Assembly (NCBI RefSeq): GCF_046546515.1
Contig: NZ_JBKHKJ010000012.1
Span: 62,001 to 126,000 of the forward strand
Origin: Parasediminibacterium sp046546515
Lineage (GTDB): Bacteria; Bacteroidota; Bacteroidia; Chitinophagales; Chitinophagaceae
Length of the DNA stretch: 64,000 nt
Direction: 5' to 3'
Of this stretch, positions 10,301 to 16,763 are shown piece after piece. A program made the translations under genes and the position numbers. The notes beneath the pieces are model-generated. The model saw only the letters and a list, made by a program, of their open reading frames with translations, ran no database searches and was not told where the DNA came from. Positions within the stretch are counted from its first letter, which is position 1. Each line of letters starts with the position of its first letter.

Positions 10301-10497
10301 TATTTGCAAGCGGTGCAGGCGCAGTAGCCCGTAGCACCATTGGATGGACTGTACTAGGCGGTATGCTAGCCGCTACCATGCTGGCTATCTTTATCGTACC
10401 CGTATTGTTTGTATTGATTTCAAGGATTGCCTACAGCAAAGAGAAGTTGGCTGAACTGAAAGCACAAAGGGAAGCTTTTTCGGAGGATATACATTAG
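7333..10497 (+). CDS. RND multidrug efflux pump, HAE-1 family inner-membrane permease
   Basis: 1054 aa, the usual length for AcrB/MexB-type pumps. The N-terminus MIADTFIRRPVTAIVISIV is the typical first helix, followed by a large periplasmic porter loop, helices 2-6 from about residue 335, a second periplasmic loop and helices 8-12. The proton-relay Asp pair lies in helix 4 (IGIVVDDAIVVVE, Asp409-Asp410), and GFIPTEDEGR marks the start of the second loop. It is expected to act as a trimer driven by proton entry, exporting drugs, detergents or lipids through the partners encoded at 4541 and 5988. No local transcriptional regulator (TetR/MarR) lies beside the operon. Confidence 0.97.
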   Translation: MIADTFIRRPVTAIVISIVIIMLGVIAIKNLAISQYPDITPPTVQVTGSFTGADAQTVEQTVTTPIETQINGTPGMDYLQSNSTNDGKTTINAIFKIGANPDIVALDIQNRVGIATPSLPDDVKRLGLTTRKRNPSILLLVAIYSPNGSHGVTFMDNYTNIFVRDALLRVPGVGDIFTRADDFSMRVWLQTDKLARLGITANEVVAALQEQNLQIAAGSVGASPQSKDQAFEYTVFTNSRLSNVDQFNNVIIRNKPGDANVVYLKDVARVQLGKYSYNSNSFVDGKRGSYLLVYQAPGSNALDVAKGVYATMNNLRKSFPKDIDYIVPFESVTVVQVSISEVVTTLLEALGLVVLVVFMFLQSWRATLIPILAIPVAIIGTFALFLPLGFTINTLTMFGFVLAIGIVVDDAIVVVEAVQHYMDHDGLSSKDATSKAMKDISGPVIAIALILAAVFVPVGFIPGIVGRLYQQFAITIAISVLISAFVALSLTPALCSLFLKPMHLDKDSKGLNKLFYKFNRWFARTTYGYSKGVQKFIKASPLAIILLVCIYVGTGLMFKAKPTGFIPTEDEGRIYVTFELPEASSTTRSLEVLHQVMDTLQHTEGIGHFAALGGINALTLASKSNSAAIFTSLKPWDERKETEEEIIATLQKKFAGIKGANIIVIAPPAIPGLGQSGGFTFELEQKESTDDIRQFEKVVQTFIAEANKRPEIGRAFTFFTAKTPGYQVTVDRDKCKKMGLSLSDVYNTMQTFLGSRYVNDFTIYGRNFRVVAQADSIFRGDIRNLEQYYVRNQEGLMVPLSTLTTYKLTENAPLISHYNLFRTAEINGGPKPGYSSGQALDALKDVAAKVLPTGYGYEFSGLSREELNAGNSTVVIFSLSIVFVFLFLAALYESWAVPFSVLLAVPIGAFGAILTLTLIPRLANNVYAQIGLVTLIGLAAKNAILIVEFAKERVDSGTEIIPATLEAVRLRLRPIIMTSFAFILGVLPLVFASGAGAVARSTIGWTVLGGMLAATMLAIFIVPVLFVLISRIAYSKEKLAELKAQREAFSEDIH

Positions 10498-10980
10498 AGG
10501 ATATTTTTTCGTTGTTTTTTTCGAAATACAATGCAACAGGTTGGCAAACAATCAATTGAAAATATATAAAATTATTGCTCAATTTGAAATTTTCGCATAT
10601 TTTAAATTGGTAGCCATTTCGCCACCCCGTTTTCGTAATGTTCAGCCACAAACGAATAGTATTAAAACTATATAAGAAAAGGAAAATAGGACACAGCAAA
10701 ACTGGTTGGATAATCCCAAACAGCAGACAAAGGCAACTTGACAAAACCTGCCGCCACAGCCAGCCTAGGCAGTTTGTGGAATCAAAAAACGCTCACTGGT
10801 TCAAAAAGTCTCCTTCGTCCCAACAATACCCAACCTATATGGGGGAATTTTGGGATGCTCATGGGGGAAATATGCCCCCATATAGGATTCCTCTTTTGGA
10901 CTACTATCGCAACTTTACTAATTTACAGCGATTTATCAATAGACGGACTTTGAAACCTAAAAAAATGATTTTTAATACAT
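10498..10980. other. non-coding region with competing hairpins
   Basis: No credible gene. A perfect 12-bp inverted repeat CCTATATGGGGG (10834-10845) / CCCCCATATAGG (10875-10886) is present. The right arm can also pair with a nearer ATGGGGG at 10861-10867, so the two stems exclude each other. Apparent frames here (10638-10982, 10391-10744) lack family resemblance and overlap these structures. Confidence 0.5.
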
Positions 10981-11065
10981 GATAAATCATCATTGATACA
11001 CGATAAATACATATTGATACACAAAAAATCATCATTAAATCCACAATAAATCACCATTAATTCAC
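10981..11065. repeat. tandem array of four 21-22 bp AT-rich units
   Basis: Units start at 10981, 11002, 11023 and 11045. Each is close to 'gataaatcatcattgatac' followed by 'ac'. Each unit splits into two near-11-bp halves, so the A-tracts recur about once per helical turn. No spacers and no cas genes are present. Confidence 0.75.
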
Positions 11066-11258
11066 TCTAAAATCTTCGCAATAATGAACAAAACAACTGT
11101 ATATCAATGAGTTACATCAAATAAACAACCTGAAAAATTAAAATTTAAAAAAAAGCCTGAAAAGAACACAAAAGGAAGCCTGCGGTAGGCTTTGGCCTCT
11201 CAAAAAGTTTTACTTTCTCATAAACTTTGTGGCTTGACATAGGTCGTTCACAGCTGGG

Positions 11259-11598
11259 TGTCTTGTCCTAAAATAGGTTTACAGCAAAAAGCTGTAAAAT
11301 GGACAAAAAGCAATCGCTTATCATTCAGTATTTGTTAGGTGAAATAACCTACAGGGAACTGTCAAAAAAGCATGGTGTAAGCCGTTGAAAAAGTAAGGCA
11401 CAGCGAAAAGGCACAAAGCCTGTCGTCGTTATGCACGCTGCTTGAGTATAGTATGCAGGCACTGCACCAGTACAACAAAAACAATTGCAAGGAAGTTTTT
11501 GAGGAAGAACTGGTCATACAGGAAGTAAAAAAACAAAGGGTGCTAAAAATCCCGGTTCAGACAAAAAACAAAATCTATCCATTACCTTTGCACAAATT
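11259..11598 (+). pseudogene. IS3-type insertion sequence remnant with truncated transposase OrfA start
   Basis: The sequence 'tgtcttgtcctaaaatagg' near 11259 resembles IS3-family termini known from Bacteroidota. It is followed by an ATG frame (11299-11388) of 29 codons, MDKKQSLIIQYLLGEITYRE then LSKKHGVSR, a helix-turn-helix start typical of OrfA transposases, which stops early. A second open stretch of about 70 codons follows in another frame from about 11391 to 11601 and has no family I recognise; it may be unrelated. No orfB/DDE domain is left, so the element is inactive. Confidence 0.55.
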
Positions 11599-11612
11599 TT
11601 GAATGAGGCGTA

Positions 11613-12023
11613 ATGGTGTATTTAACTCGGCTGGAACATTTTAATGCGGCGCACAAGCTTTTTAACCCCAATTGGAGCAAAGAAAAAAACGAGGAAGTTT
11701 TTGGGCTTTGCGCCAATGAAAACTGGCATGGGCACAATTTTGATTTATTCGTAACCATTAAAGGTACACCAGACCCCGATACAGGATTCTTGATGGATGT
11801 AAAGCAGCTAAGCAAACTCATCCAAACTTATGTAATAAAAAAACTAGACCATAAAAACCTCAACTTGGATGTAGATTTCCTAAAAGGTAAAATGTGCAGC
11901 ACCGAAAATTTGGCCATGGGCATTTGGAAAGAATTAGCGCCACATATACCGCCTGTTGTTCAATTGCATTGCATCAAACTATACGAAACACCTAGGATTT
12001 ATGTAGAATACTTTGGGGAGTAA
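11613..12023 (+). CDS. 6-pyruvoyl-tetrahydropterin synthase / QueD superfamily protein (copy 1)
   Basis: 136 aa. Zinc ligands are His14 (FNAAHKL), His39 and His41 (WHGHNF); the catalytic-type Cys33 lies six residues before the first of these, giving C-x5-HGH. Asp79-His80 (LDHKNLN) and Glu98 (CSTEN) complete the active site. The C-x5-HGHN spacing is that of tetrahydrobiopterin-type PTPS; QueD of queuosine synthesis has C-x3-HGH (known family distinction). It therefore probably converts dihydroneopterin triphosphate to 6-pyruvoyl-tetrahydropterin. It shares length and motifs with the gene at 12395, 371 bp downstream. It follows directly after an IS remnant, which may have displaced its promoter. 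Confidence 0.85.
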   Translation: MVYLTRLEHFNAAHKLFNPNWSKEKNEEVFGLCANENWHGHNFDLFVTIKGTPDPDTGFLMDVKQLSKLIQTYVIKKLDHKNLNLDVDFLKGKMCSTENLAMGIWKELAPHIPPVVQLHCIKLYETPRIYVEYFGE

Positions 12024-12131
12024 AAATGGTCTTATATCCATTCGCTTCAATAAAATCATGCAAAATCATACAAATCATCGAAAATCAAAGGTTCAGACAT
12101 TTTTTTATTCCAACATTCAACAAATAGAAAC

Positions 12132-12162
12132 TTTGTGCGTTATTATATAGTGCATACTTTTG
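12132..12162 (+). promoter_or_regulatory. Bacteroidota-type promoter for the second PTPS gene and folE
   Basis: TTTG at 12132-12135, then exactly 19 bases, then TACTTTTG at 12155-12162. This is a full match to the known Bacteroidota sigma-A consensus TTTG-N19-TAnnTTTG. Transcription would begin near 12168 and leave a leader of about 225 nt before the ATG at 12395, long enough for regulation, though I recognise no riboswitch in it. Confidence 0.7.
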
Positions 12163-12394
12163 GATAAGTATTTGGGATACAGGTAAATTGGTTTGTTATT
12201 AGTACCGATAACCTAATAAATTAGTTGCTGATTATTTGTCTTTTTTCTTCTGGCCACTTGGTAAACACACTTTTTACACAGTGCCGGGCAGTTAGCAATA
12301 GTATGTTCCTTTCGTTTTTTACATTATTGTGCAGTGTGGCATTATGCCGTCCTTGGCCCATATGTGGGGTTAAGGTAAATTTTAACCTTGGTAC

Positions 12395-12805
12395 ATGAAA
12401 GTAGCGGTTTATAGGAAAGAACATTTTAATGCGGCGCACAGGCTGAACAATGCTGGTTTGAGCGAAGCAGAAAACCAGTTGCTGTTTGGCAAATGCAACA
12501 ACAAAAATTACCACGGCCACAATTACGAATTAATTGTACAAGTAATAGGCATGCCCGACCCTAATACTGGCTATGTGATGGACATGAAAATACTCAGCGA
12601 CATTATTAAAGAACAGGTTTTGGATAGGTTCGACCATAAAAACCTAAACTTAGACGTTCCTGAATTTGAAACACTAAACCCCACGGCTGAAAATATTGTA
12701 ATAGTTATTTACAACTTGCTTAGGCCAACAATTGATAACAAATTAGACTTGAAAATAAGGCTTTATGAAACAGAACGAAATTTTGTCGAATATCCATTTG
12801 AATGA
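12395..12805 (+). CDS. 6-pyruvoyl-tetrahydropterin synthase / QueD superfamily protein (copy 2)
   Basis: 136 aa. Motifs parallel the upstream paralogue: His15 (FNAAHRL), Cys34, His40 and His42 (CNNKNYHGHNY, C-x5-HGH), Asp80-His81 (FDHKNLN) and Glu99 (PTAEN). The C-x5-HGHNY form matches animal-type PTPS. Its 3' end overlaps the annotated folE start by 41 bp, so the two are likely co-transcribed from the promoter at 12132-12162. GTP cyclohydrolase I makes the substrate of this enzyme, which supports a pterin cofactor branch. Whether the product is tetrahydrobiopterin or another pterin depends on a sepiapterin-reductase-like enzyme not seen here. Confidence 0.88.
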   Translation: MKVAVYRKEHFNAAHRLNNAGLSEAENQLLFGKCNNKNYHGHNYELIVQVIGMPDPNTGYVMDMKILSDIIKEQVLDRFDHKNLNLDVPEFETLNPTAENIVIVIYNLLRPTIDNKLDLKIRLYETERNFVEYPFE

Positions 12806-13487
12806 AGACAACAAATTGGTAATCAGCGACATGATGATTGATGAAATGGGCGACAACCATCTATTAACCTCGGTAGATACACCATTGCGGGAAGACGCTT
12901 TTGAACTAAGCGACGAAGAAAAAATAGCAACAATAGAAAAGCATTTCCGTGCCATCATGGATGCGCTAGGCTTGGATTTAACAGATGATAGCCTGAAAGG
13001 TACGCCCCGCCGTGTGGCTAAAATGTATGTGAAAGAAATATTCCAGGGGCTAAACCCTGCCAACATGCCCAAGATGGCTTTGTTCGAGAACAAGTACAAG
13101 TACAATGAGATGCTGGTAGAAAAAAATATTTCTTTCTATAGCAACTGCGAGCATCACTTTGTGCCAATCATGGGCAAAGCGCATGTGGCTTATATTAGCA
13201 ATGGCAAGGTTATTGGCCTTAGCAAGCTAAACCGCTTGGTAGAATATTTTGCCAAACGCCCACAAGTTCAGGAAAGGCTTACCATGCAGATAGGCAAGAA
13301 ATTACAGGAAGTATTGGGTACAGACGATGTGGCCGTAATGATAGATGCCAAGCATCTTTGTGTTTCCAGTAGGGGGGTAAAAGACGACACCAGCAGCACT
13401 ATTACCGCTTTTTACAGTGGTGCGTTTAAAGAAGAAAGCAGGAAGGCAGAATTTTTGAAATACTTGGAGTTGACTACTGCTTTTTAA
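12765..13487 (+). CDS. folE: GTP cyclohydrolase I
   Basis: 240 aa, cytoplasmic. It converts GTP to 7,8-dihydroneopterin triphosphate, the first step of folate and tetrahydropterin synthesis. Zinc ligands Cys128 and His131 (SNCEHHFVP) and Cys199 (KHLCVSSRG) have the spacing of the E. coli enzyme; the substrate loops GTPRRVAKMY (79-88) and RPQVQERLT are intact. The ATG at 12765 overlaps the preceding PTPS gene by 41 bp; an internal ATG at 12831 (residue 23) would give a 218-aa protein closer to the usual length, so the exact start is uncertain. A strong bidirectional terminator follows at 13511-13547. Confidence 0.97.
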   Translation: MKQNEILSNIHLNEDNKLVISDMMIDEMGDNHLLTSVDTPLREDAFELSDEEKIATIEKHFRAIMDALGLDLTDDSLKGTPRRVAKMYVKEIFQGLNPANMPKMALFENKYKYNEMLVEKNISFYSNCEHHFVPIMGKAHVAYISNGKVIGLSKLNRLVEYFAKRPQVQERLTMQIGKKLQEVLGTDDVAVMIDAKHLCVSSRGVKDDTSSTITAFYSGAFKEESRKAEFLKYLELTTAF

Positions 13488-13510
13488 GGCAGGCTTTGTA
13501 AATAATAAAA

Positions 13511-13547
13511 ATGCCAGCATAGAGACTTTCGATGCTGGCATTTTTTA
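13511..13547. terminator. bidirectional rho-independent terminator
   Basis: ATGCCAGCAT (13511-13520) pairs with ATGCTGGCAT (13532-13541), followed by TTTTTATTTT and preceded by AAAA. It lies between the convergent folE and aldo/keto reductase genes and can serve both. Confidence 0.9.
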
Positions 13548-13561
13548 TTTTAGGCAAATAT

Positions 13562-14584
13562 TTATCTTGTCCTGTCAGATGCTTGCCTTTCTACCATCCA
13601 ACCAGGGTATTCTTTCGGCAATGCACTCATTGCATCTATTTTTTCAAGCTCTTCAGCAGAAAGTATTATATCTATAGATTTAAGGTTATCCTTCAACTGG
13701 TTTATGTTCTTAGCACCAATTATAGTGCTAGTGATGCCCGGTTGCTGTCGTACCCATGCCAAAGAAACTTGTGCTACGGATACATTGTGTTGCTTAGCTA
13801 TCTCAGCAAGCACATCAATAATATCGTAGGTCTTTGCTTTGTTTATTGGGGGAAAATCAAAATTGTCCCTGCGGGAATCACCAGCTTTTTCTGTGGTTCG
13901 GGTGAATTTACCTGATAAGAAGCCCCCAGCCAATGGGCTCCATGGCATGATGCCCAAATTTTGGTCTTGTGCCAATGGAACAATTTCCCTTTCAATATCC
14001 CTGCCCGCTAATGAATAAAAATATTGAAGGCCAATAAACTTGTGCCACCCATTTTTTTCTGCAATACCCAATGCTTTCATCACCATCCAAGCTGGCCAAT
14101 TGCAAACGGCTATATAGCGCACTTTGCCACTTAGCACCAAATCATTTAAAGCACGCATGGTTTCCTCAATGGGCGTCCTTAAATCTACCCCGTGTACATA
14201 GAATATATCTACATGGTTCATCTGCAAACGGGTCAAACTATCATCTATAGAATTAAAAATATGATAGCGTGATAACCCTGCACTATTGGGGCTTTCATCC
14301 ATTTTGCCCCGCACTTTCGTGGCAATTACTAAATCGTTCCTGTTGAGGCCAAGGTCTTTTATAGATTGCCCTAGCAGTTTTTCCGATTCCCCAAAAGAGT
14401 AAACATTGGCAGTGTCAATAAAATTAATGCCAGCATCTACCGCTGTTTTTATCAGTTGGTTTACTTCATCCAGTTGCACTTTGCCAATACCTTCCCAAAT
14501 GCCACCTTTGCCTGCAAAAGTCATGGTGCCAAAGCAAATTTCAGACACTAACAGCCCAGTATTGCCTAAATAATTGTATTTCAT
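13562..14584 (-). CDS. aldo/keto reductase
   Basis: 340 aa, single domain TIM barrel of the AKR superfamily. It starts MKYNYLGNTGLLVSEICFG, then has the catalytic-type DTANVYSFGESE motif (Asp and Tyr of the tetrad), VIATKVRGK with the Lys, and VDIFYVHGVD with the His. The C-terminal NADPH-binding pattern is WVRQQPGITSTIIGAKN. Such proteins reduce sugars, aldehydes or methylglyoxal with NADPH; the true substrate is not predictable. It lies downstream of fabH on the same strand, but a 290-bp inverted-repeat element separates them, so it may have its own promoter. Confidence 0.93.
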   Translation of the reverse strand: MKYNYLGNTGLLVSEICFGTMTFAGKGGIWEGIGKVQLDEVNQLIKTAVDAGINFIDTANVYSFGESEKLLGQSIKDLGLNRNDLVIATKVRGKMDESPNSAGLSRYHIFNSIDDSLTRLQMNHVDIFYVHGVDLRTPIEETMRALNDLVLSGKVRYIAVCNWPAWMVMKALGIAEKNGWHKFIGLQYFYSLAGRDIEREIVPLAQDQNLGIMPWSPLAGGFLSGKFTRTTEKAGDSRRDNFDFPPINKAKTYDIIDVLAEIAKQHNVSVAQVSLAWVRQQPGITSTIIGAKNINQLKDNLKSIDIILSAEELEKIDAMSALPKEYPGWMVERQASDRTR

Positions 14585-14614
14585 GGTTGTTGTATTTATT
14601 AGGAAAGTTAAGTT

Positions 14615-14872
14615 GGAATTATAAATTTATGACTTATAAATTATAAGTTGAACCCGGATCTTGCAGTTGACTTCGTTATGAAAGGCTTAAATGCAATAAA
14701 GACAAGTATTTGAGCCGAATTTTTGGTCGAAAACATAGTGTACTATGGCAAGGCCAAAAACTCAAGCAAATGCTTGTGTTTGAAGTAGTTGGGGCTTGCA
14801 ATAGATTTCAACTGCAAAATCCGAGTTGAAATGAATTTCAACCCCTAACTCATAATTTATAATTCATAACTC
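14615..14872. repeat. long imperfect inverted-repeat element
   Basis: The arms 14648-14670 and 14808-14830 match as reverse complements at 20 of 23 bases. Outer AT-rich arms (around 14620-14645 and 14840-14868) and inner arms (around 14703-14730 and 14751-14778) also pair, so almost the whole interval can fold into one long stem. No coding capacity. It resembles a MITE or a large REP-type element. Confidence 0.75.
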
Positions 14873-14873
14873 C

Positions 14874-15863
14874 CTAAAATCCCCATTTCACCAAAGTAGC
14901 ACCCCAGGTAAACCCGCCACCAAAGGCAGCTAGTACAATGGTGTCGCCTTTTTTTAGTTGGTCTTGCCAGTCCCACAGGCAAAGTGGTATAGTGCCAGCA
15001 GTAGTATTGCCATATCGGCTAATGTTAATCATTACTTTTTCTATTGGCATACCCATGCGTTTTGCAGTAGCATCTATAATACGCAGGTTTGCCTGATGCG
15101 GCACCAGCCATGCAATATCGTCTCCTGTTAGGTTATTGCGTTCCAGTAATTCTGCACTTACATCTGCCATGCCTTTTACAGCAAACTTGAATACTGATTT
15201 GCCTTCCTGATATATAAAATGGTCTTTTGCCAATACTGTTTCCACAGAAGCTGGCCTTAAAGAGCCACCCCCTTTTATATGTAAAAAATCCTTACCAGTA
15301 CCATCGCTTTTTAGCAAGCTGTCCTGTACACCGTACCCTTCCATATTTGGTTCTAGTAAAACGGCTGCGGCGCCATCACCAAAAATAATGCAGTTGTTGC
15401 GTTCGGTATAGTCTAGTATGCTCGACATTTTGTCTGCACCAATTACAATTACTTTTTTGTATCGCCCGCTTTCTATATAAGCAGCCCCAGTAGTAAGCGC
15501 AAACAAAAAGCCACTACAGGCAGCACTTAAATCGTAGCCAAAAGCGTTAATTGCTCCTACTTTGTCAGAAACAATATTAGCCGTGGAAGGAAAAAACATA
15601 TCTGGCGTTACGGTTGCACAGATAATGCAGTCTATCTCCTTGGGGTCAAGGTTTTTTTTGCGCAAAATTTCCAATACTGCCGGCACAGCCAAGTCGCTAG
15701 TGGCAGTACCTGGTTCTTTCATAATCCTCCTTTCCGAAATACCCGTCCTTGTCCTTATCCACTCATCGCTGGTATCCACCATTTTTTCCAAATCAAAATT
15801 GGTAAGCCTTGTTTCGGGGACATACCCACCAACAGCGGTAATAGCAGCAGTTATTTTACTCAT
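14874..15863 (-). CDS. fabH: beta-ketoacyl-ACP synthase III
   Basis: 329 aa thiolase-fold enzyme that condenses acyl-CoA with malonyl-ACP to start fatty acid synthesis in the cytoplasm. The Cys116-His256-Asn286 triad is visible in DLSAACSGF, VPHQANLR and GNTTAG. Also typical are the DTSDEWIRTRTGISERR substrate-loop motif near residues 30-46 and the C-terminal AFGGGFTWGA. Branched-chain specificity, usual in Bacteroidota, cannot be read from sequence alone. The gene stands alone here and not with plsX/rpmF, its frequent neighbours. Confidence 0.96.
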   Translation of the reverse strand: MSKITAAITAVGGYVPETRLTNFDLEKMVDTSDEWIRTRTGISERRIMKEPGTATSDLAVPAVLEILRKKNLDPKEIDCIICATVTPDMFFPSTANIVSDKVGAINAFGYDLSAACSGFLFALTTGAAYIESGRYKKVIVIGADKMSSILDYTERNNCIIFGDGAAAVLLEPNMEGYGVQDSLLKSDGTGKDFLHIKGGGSLRPASVETVLAKDHFIYQEGKSVFKFAVKGMADVSAELLERNNLTGDDIAWLVPHQANLRIIDATAKRMGMPIEKVMINISRYGNTTAGTIPLCLWDWQDQLKKGDTIVLAAFGGGFTWGATLVKWGF

Positions 15864-15964
15864 CTATTCTTCTATATTTAATTGTAAGGGCTGCAAAAGT
15901 AAAAGTTTTACCACAAAGCCAACAAAGCGTTAACAAATGGTTGGGTATTTTTTAGGATAGTACA

Positions 15965-16080
15965 ATAGCCACAAAGGCACTAAAACACAAAGAGGCACAA
16001 AGATTTAATGAACTAAAAAGAAACTAATCCTTTTATCTTTTTTTCTTAGTGCTACTTCGAGCTTTTGTGCCTTTGTGAAT
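15965..16080. repeat. intergenic hairpin element (family A)
   Basis: Left arm 'gccacaaaggcac...gaggcacaaag' and right arm 'gtgctacttcgagc...gtgcctttgtg' are inverted copies separated by an A/T-rich centre. It lies between glutathione peroxidase and fabH. Confidence 0.7.
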
Positions 16081-16105
16081 ATTTTAAGTATAAATAGCAA
16101 TATTT

Positions 16106-16639
16106 CTATTTCAAATATTTTGCTATTTCTTCGCTGTCTGGTGTTACTTTACTTGGGAAATAAGCTATCATTTTGCCATTTTCATCTAGTAAGAACTTAT
16201 TAAAATTCCAAGCAATAGTAGCATCCAATACCCCGTTTTCTTCTTTTGTGGTCAACCATTTGTAAATAGGTGCCATGTCATCGCCTTTCACGCTTATTTT
16301 ACTAGCCATTGGGAAAGTTACGCCAAATCTTGCCTTGCAAAATTCTACAATTTCACTATCAGTTCCAGGTTCTTGGCTGCCAAAATTGTTGGCGGGGAAG
16401 CCTACAATTACTAGTTTTTCTTTGTTAGCCTCATACAATTTTTCCAAGGCATCGTATTGCTTTGTAAAGCCACATTTGGAGGCCACATTTACTACCAAGA
16501 TTTTCTTGCCTTTAAATTTTGCAAAATCTATAGTGCCGCCATCAATGCTTTTTACTTTAAAAGCGTGTATGGTATGGCTTGGGCGGAGCGTGAAAGCGCT
16601 AAGCAGCGCAACACTCAGTACTGTAAATAAATATTTCAT
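16106..16639 (-). CDS. exported glutathione peroxidase family protein
   Basis: 177 aa with an N-terminal signal-like segment (MKYLFTVLSVALLSAF), so probably periplasmic. The thioredoxin-fold core contains Cys56 (NVASKCGFT), Gln89 (GSQEPG) and Trp144-Asn145 (IAWNFNKFL), the residues of the GPx tetrad. It uses Cys and not selenocysteine, like most bacterial members, which often use thioredoxin to reduce peroxides. It is divergent from the oxidoreductase at 16764 with a 124-bp AT-rich gap between them. Confidence 0.93.
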   Translation of the reverse strand: MKYLFTVLSVALLSAFTLRPSHTIHAFKVKSIDGGTIDFAKFKGKKILVVNVASKCGFTKQYDALEKLYEANKEKLVIVGFPANNFGSQEPGTDSEIVEFCKARFGVTFPMASKISVKGDDMAPIYKWLTTKEENGVLDATIAWNFNKFLLDENGKMIAYFPSKVTPDSEEIAKYLK

Positions 16640-16763
16640 TTTTTTGTTTTTTTACAATAACAAATATGGCACAATAAAGTTGAAAAGTGTGGCTATTAGC
16701 AATATTTTAAATTTTGAATACTAAATTTGTTAAAGCAGGCCTATATTTATTAAAATTTTATTC

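Noticed and set aside
10638..10982. 114-codon frame on the plus strand after the efflux operon
   Set aside because: No family resemblance, unusual composition, and it covers the competing hairpins; it reads as chance open frame.
10981..11065. Possible CRISPR array
   Set aside because: Units of 21-22 bp adjoin with no unique spacers and no cas genes are in the window; the 11-bp array at 29629 fails for the same reason.
11613..12805. queD genes of a queuosine pathway
   Set aside because: The C-x5-HGH spacing and the folE neighbour favour biopterin-type PTPS, and no queC, queE or queF is present, though this is not proof.
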